A stretch of DNA of 10,181 nt. Origin: Candidatus Gallibacteroides avistercoris. GTDB taxonomy: Bacteria; Bacteroidota; Bacteroidia; Bacteroidales; CHK158-818. The notes under the pieces were generated by a model, which worked only from the letters and a program-made list of their open reading frames with translations, was not told the DNA's origin and ran no database searches. Positions 7,368 through 10,181 of this stretch are shown here, piece after piece. Made by a program: the position numbers and the translations under genes. Within the stretch, counting starts at the first letter, position 1; each line of letters opens with the position of its first letter. The stretch lies in assembly GCA_018714665.1 (NCBI GenBank), contig DVNA01000126.1, forward strand, positions 1 to 10,181, read 5' to 3'.

Positions 7368-7618
7368 ATGCGTTTGCCGTTGCGGAACAGTTAATAGGAG
7401 GTAAAAGCGTAAAATATCTGCACGGATTCCCGGAAGTTTACTATCGTTTATGAATCTATATTCTTTTAATTTTTGTCCATATGTTTTTACTTCGATTCGG
7501 GATTGTAAATGTTCCCAGCTGTTGTCATACTCTTTTGATGATTGCTAAGGATATTATCTCAGAGGCTGTTCTATCTGTTTTTTTAACGCCATTAAACAGC
7601 ATGCCGTACAAATTTAAA
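7368..7618. other. Intergenic stretch with no supported gene
   Basis: I find no convincing gene here. Open frames are short and one (from 7328 to 7453) begins inside the terminator hairpin, so it is not credible. A minus-strand TAnnTTTG match (TAAATTTG, complement of 7609-7616) is present, but it has no partner element and no gene after it. A small RNA between the flanking terminators cannot be excluded. Confidence 0.5.
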
Positions 7619-7657
7619 CTAAAACTGCCTCACAGTGTGCCCTGAGGCAGTTTTAGT
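7618..7657. terminator. Perfect bidirectional terminator hairpin
   Basis: ACTAAAACTGCCTCA (7618-7632) pairs perfectly with TGAGGCAGTTTTAGT (7643-7657), a 15-base-pair stem around a 10-base loop. A-rich left and T-rich right arms allow it to work for either strand. It lies between the convergent lipoprotein gene and tRNA. Confidence 0.7.
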
Positions 7658-7786
7658 GAGGTCTGAAGCGGAGAATATTCACGTATGAAAAATCAGCGTC
7701 GATGATTTAATGACTTTTGAAAAGTCTCTTAGATTTTTGCAATCAATTCTATAAAGTGCCCGAATTTTGCCCAAAACAGAAAAATA

Positions 7787-7827
7787 AAAAACCTCAATAA
7801 CTTGTAAATCAAATCATTGAGGTTTTT
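7787..7827 (-). terminator. Terminator of the tRNA-Leu transcript
   Basis: AAAAACCTCAAT (7787-7798) pairs with ATTGAGGTTTTT (7816-7827) with a 17-base loop. On the minus strand it begins seven bases after the tRNA 3' end, and its descending arm ends in a T-run continuing to TTATTTTT. It is therefore the natural end of the tRNA transcript. Confidence 0.8.
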
Positions 7828-7833
7828 AAAAAG

Positions 7834-7917
7834 TACCCAGAGCCGGGATCGAACCGGCATGGAAGTGAATCCACTGGTGTTTGAGACCAGCGCGTCTACC
7901 AATTCCGCCATCTGGGC
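7834..7917 (-). tRNA. tRNA-Leu (anticodon CAA)
   Basis: The minus strand folds into a class II tRNA of 84 bases. The acceptor stem pairs GCCCAGA with TCTGGGT (one G-U pair), and A73 is the discriminator, as for leucine tRNAs. The D-arm carries AATTGGTAGAC. The anticodon stem CTGGT/ACCAG holds the loop CTCAAAC, giving anticodon CAA (7883-7881) to read UUG. A long variable arm follows, then the T-arm GCCGG-TTCGATC-CCGGC. The 3' CCA is not encoded and must be added by the CCA-adding enzyme. It is a single tRNA with its own promoter and terminator. Confidence 0.95.
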
Positions 7918-7929
7918 TTATTGACGCTG

Positions 7930-7959
7930 CAAAGGTAGATAAATTTTCTGCTCTGCAAA
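7930..7959 (-). promoter_or_regulatory. Promoter of tRNA-Leu
   Basis: On the minus strand, TACCTTTG (complement of 7930-7937) matches TAnnTTTG exactly, with TTTG (complement of 7956-7959) upstream as a -33 element at 18-base spacing. The -7 element lies 12 bases before the tRNA 5' end. This is the best complete promoter in the window. Confidence 0.75.
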
Positions 7960-8137
7960 ATTTTTTCTCTATTTTTTTATTGCATACGGATAGAATCGTC
8001 CCCTTGGGCCAATCTGAAACAAAAGGACGTTTGGACTCCGATTGTATATATTTACCTGAAAAAGACAATAAAAGAAAATATTCGGGCACGAGACAAGGGG
8101 TTATCCAATTTTTTAATATCTTAGCCCAATTAATTTA

Positions 8138-8145
8138 TATCTTTT
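8138..8145 (+). promoter_or_regulatory. Possible -7 element before manC
   Basis: TATCTTTT differs from TAnnTTTG only at the last base. It would give a leader of about 17 bases before the ATG at 8167. No -33 match accompanies it. The rest of 7960-8166 is AT-rich and has no gene I can support. Confidence 0.3.
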
Positions 8146-8166
8146 ACAAAAGCTGTTTTTAATATT

Positions 8167-9240
8167 ATGAATAACCGATACTGCGTGATTATGAGTGGAG
8201 GGGTGGGTAGCCGTTTTTGGCCTTTCAGCCGAACGGATTGCCCCAAACAGTTTCTCGATTTTTTGGGAACGGGACGTTCGTTGATTCAAATGACATACGA
8301 CCGTTTTGTCCGGCTCATTCCTAAGGAAAATATCTTCATTGCCAGCAACGAGGTTTATAAAGATTTAATTCTTGAACAACTTCCCGAGATTCAAGAGGAT
8401 CGGATTCTGTTGGAACCTCAACGCCGCAATACGGCTCCCTGCATTGCTTGGGCGGCTTACCACATACAGGCAATCAACCCCAATGCCAACATCGTGGTTG
8501 CTCCCTCGGATCACCTGATTCTGAACGAAACAGCGTTTTTGTCGGTAATCGAGCAGGGGTTCGATTTTGTCTCTTCCCGCCCGGCGTTGCTTACGTTAGG
8601 GATCACACCGAATCGCCCGGAAACGGGATACGGTTATATTCAAGTGGGTGAAAACGGCGAAAACGGTATCAGTACGGTAAAGACCTTTACGGAAAAACCG
8701 AACGCCGAATTGGCGAAAGTTTTTGTTGAAAGCGGCGAATTCTTTTGGAATGCCGGCATCTTTTTGTGGAACGTGCAGAGTATTATCAAAGCCATCCAAC
8801 GCTATTTGCCCGAAATATCGAGTCGCTTTGAGGAGGGAATCCCGGTATATAATACCGATGCCGAAAAGGATTTTATTGCCCATAATTTCCCGGCCTGTCC
8901 CAACATATCGATCGATTTCGGCGTAATGGAAAAGGCCTCCAACGTCTTTATGCTCCAAGCCGATTTCGGGTGGTCCGATTTGGGTACGTGGGGGTCGTTA
9001 TACGACCGTTTGGCCAAAGACAAAGAGGACAACGTCGTGTTAAAATGCAAAACGTTGATGTACGAAAGCAAGGGCAACATTGTGGCTGTACCGCGAAAAC
9101 TGGTTGTGCTGAACGGCCTGGAAGATTTTATTGTTGCCGAATCGGACAACGTACTGCTGATTTGCAAGAAAGAGGAAGAACAACGTATCCGGCAATTTGT
9201 AACGGATGCCAAGATGAAGTTTGGGGACGAATTTGTATAG
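8167..9240 (+). CDS. manC: Mannose-1-phosphate guanylyltransferase
   Basis: This cytosolic enzyme joins mannose 1-phosphate and GTP to give GDP-mannose and pyrophosphate, the precursor of mannose, fucose and related sugars in surface polysaccharides. The 357-residue protein is the short single-function form without the C-terminal phosphomannose-isomerase domain of bifunctional enzymes. Family motifs appear in order: the nucleotide-binding loop SGGVGSRFWPFSR (10-22) with PKQFL (26-30), EPQRRNTAP (83-91), PSDHLI with metal-binding D115 (113-118), ETGYGYIQ (152-159), FTEKP (174-178), WNAGIFLW (194-201), IDFGVMEK (249-256) and FGWSDLGTW (267-275). The start at 8167 immediately precedes the conserved N-terminus. 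The next gene begins 13 bases after the stop, so co-transcription is likely. No lesion is visible. Isolated manC genes without capsule clusters are normal in this order. Confidence 0.95.
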   Translation: MNNRYCVIMSGGVGSRFWPFSRTDCPKQFLDFLGTGRSLIQMTYDRFVRLIPKENIFIASNEVYKDLILEQLPEIQEDRILLEPQRRNTAPCIAWAAYHIQAINPNANIVVAPSDHLILNETAFLSVIEQGFDFVSSRPALLTLGITPNRPETGYGYIQVGENGENGISTVKTFTEKPNAELAKVFVESGEFFWNAGIFLWNVQSIIKAIQRYLPEISSRFEEGIPVYNTDAEKDFIAHNFPACPNISIDFGVMEKASNVFMLQADFGWSDLGTWGSLYDRLAKDKEDNVVLKCKTLMYESKGNIVAVPRKLVVLNGLEDFIVAESDNVLLICKKEEEQRIRQFVTDAKMKFGDEFV

Positions 9241-9253
9241 TATCGCATACTGC

Positions 9254-10165
9254 ATGAAACGCTTTTGGATGCTGTTTTTATGCGGATGTCTGGCCTGTAT
9301 GACATTCGGCAAGGATTTTTCGGGCCCGGGAAGTGTCAATAAATCGTTATCCCCCGATTCAAGGGCTGTACGCCAGGTGCTTCGGAACAGGCACCTGGTT
9401 GCTTTTTGGGATTTCTCCGAAGTGGAGGGATGTGCCAAACGTGACAAGAGCCAGAACGGGTTTATTTTGCAGGAATACGGAAACACTCCCCTCCCCGTTG
9501 TTGACGAAGGGCCTGTTTCAGGACGTTCTGTACGGCTTGACGGAGCGAGCTATTTCTCCATCCCGTATCGGCAGAGCGGGAAACTGAATGTGAAAACGAA
9601 CGAGGTTACCGTGATTGCCTGGATAAAATGGAGTGGCGAACAGACCGGGTTTGTGGCCGGAATGTGGAACGAGTACCAGGACGGAGGCAAGCGTCAATAC
9701 GGGCTTTTTGTCTCCCTCCCCCATTACAACGGGAAAAATCAGGTTTGCGGGCATATCTCGCAAAGCGGGAAGGCTACCCCGCCCTTCCCCTATTCAATCG
9801 ATTATTCGGCCAGCCAGCAGGAGGTTCCTCCCGGAGAGTGGTGCTGTGTGGCCTTTTCGTATGATGGGGCGTATATCCGCTCCTATCTGGACGGGGTATG
9901 TATTCCCCGCGCTCCGGAATTGATTCTCCATACAAAAGGGTTCGAGGGTTATCCCGACGGGCTTGTTCAATCGAAGAATCCCTATTATTTCCCCGATGGA
10001 ATCGGGGATAACGGTTCGGATTTTACCATAGGGGCCGTCTCCCTGAAAAATGGGATGGGCAACTTTTTTATTGGATGTATCGGGGGAGTGGCAGTATATG
10101 ACAAGGCCTTGCCTGCGGATGAAATCGCTAAAATTTCACGCTTATTCAACCTTTCGGGCCAATGA
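9254..10165 (+). CDS. Exported LamG/ConA-like lectin-fold protein
   Basis: The 303-residue product has an N-terminal signal sequence, MKRFWMLFLCGCLACMTFG. Cleavage after MTFG by signal peptidase I is likely; LGC-like cysteines in the signal leave a lipoprotein possible. Residues ~50-295 fit a concanavalin A-like/LamG jelly roll. Typical features are LVAFWDFSE near the start, VTVIAWIKWSG, FVAGMWNEYQDGGKRQYGLF, PPGEWCCVAFSYDGAYIRSY with LDG, and IGGVAVYDKALPADEI near the end. No separate catalytic domain is attached, so glycan binding or an enzyme accessory role is inferred only. The frame opens at 9221 inside manC, but the ATG at 9254 is chosen because the signal peptide begins there. A small palindrome, AGTAT-CGC-ATACT (9239-9251), spans the gap to manC. 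It is probably the second gene of a manC operon; a functional link to GDP-mannose is uncertain. Confidence 0.85.
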   Translation: MKRFWMLFLCGCLACMTFGKDFSGPGSVNKSLSPDSRAVRQVLRNRHLVAFWDFSEVEGCAKRDKSQNGFILQEYGNTPLPVVDEGPVSGRSVRLDGASYFSIPYRQSGKLNVKTNEVTVIAWIKWSGEQTGFVAGMWNEYQDGGKRQYGLFVSLPHYNGKNQVCGHISQSGKATPPFPYSIDYSASQQEVPPGEWCCVAFSYDGAYIRSYLDGVCIPRAPELILHTKGFEGYPDGLVQSKNPYYFPDGIGDNGSDFTIGAVSLKNGMGNFFIGCIGGVAVYDKALPADEIAKISRLFNLSGQ

Positions 10166-10181
10166 TCCACCCTCCTGTTTT

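Noticed and set aside
7328..7453. Small gene after the lipoprotein
   Set aside because: Its start lies in the terminator hairpin and the sequence shows no protein-like pattern or ribosome-binding context.
7712..7726. GACTTTTGAAAAGTC palindrome as an operator
   Set aside because: It is short, A/T-dominated and far from any promoter I can support.
7834..7917. tRNA-Leu as the attachment site for the recombinase
   Set aside because: No copy of the tRNA 3' end is visible near the recombinase or elsewhere in the window, and intact ordinary genes lie between them.

Overview
The window looks like Bacteroidales DNA. Three things support this: copies of the Bacteroidota sigma-ABfr -7 element (TAnnTTTG) in front of genes, genes with no Shine-Dalgarno site, and an outer-surface lipoprotein with BACON-like and Big2 domains. 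The best guess below order level is Rikenellaceae (Alistipes-like), from the resemblance of the right-hand lectin-like protein to Alistipes proteins I remember; this is low confidence. Composition is patchy by eye. The Kup gene and its flanks are AT-rich, while the segments at 4835-5168 and 5560-6300 are GC-rich.

Left third (1-5168): a decayed accessory or mobile region. It opens with a tyrosine recombinase gene interrupted by one in-frame TAG codon. A DUF1016/YhcG-family PDDEXK nuclease gene follows, broken by a TGA codon and a -1 frameshift. Both keep their catalytic residues, so the damage looks recent. Next, on the minus strand, is an apparently intact Kup potassium transporter with its own promoter and terminator. 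After it comes an orphan 3' gene end with no start codon, possibly from a mobilization gene.

Middle (5169-7918): a long rod-shaped RNA gene with an asymmetric central bulge, proposed as a 6S-type RNA (5291-5450). It precedes a 583-residue lipoprotein made of a BACON-like domain, a Big2 domain and a DUF4595-like C-terminal part. The lipoprotein gene and a minus-strand tRNA-Leu(CAA) converge on about 580 bases without a gene, which hold four terminator-type hairpins.

Right third (7919-10181): the tRNA promoter, then a likely two-gene operon on the plus strand. Its genes are mannose-1-phosphate guanylyltransferase (GDP-mannose synthesis) and an exported LamG/ConA-like protein 13 bases downstream. 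This part looks like ordinary chromosome.

The points most worth a second look are the candidate 6S-type RNA, with a competing 3' pairing that could form a terminator; the paired fresh lesions in the recombinase and nuclease genes; and the intact kup gene sitting between broken mobile-element genes. No complete, previously undescribed multi-gene system is visible.
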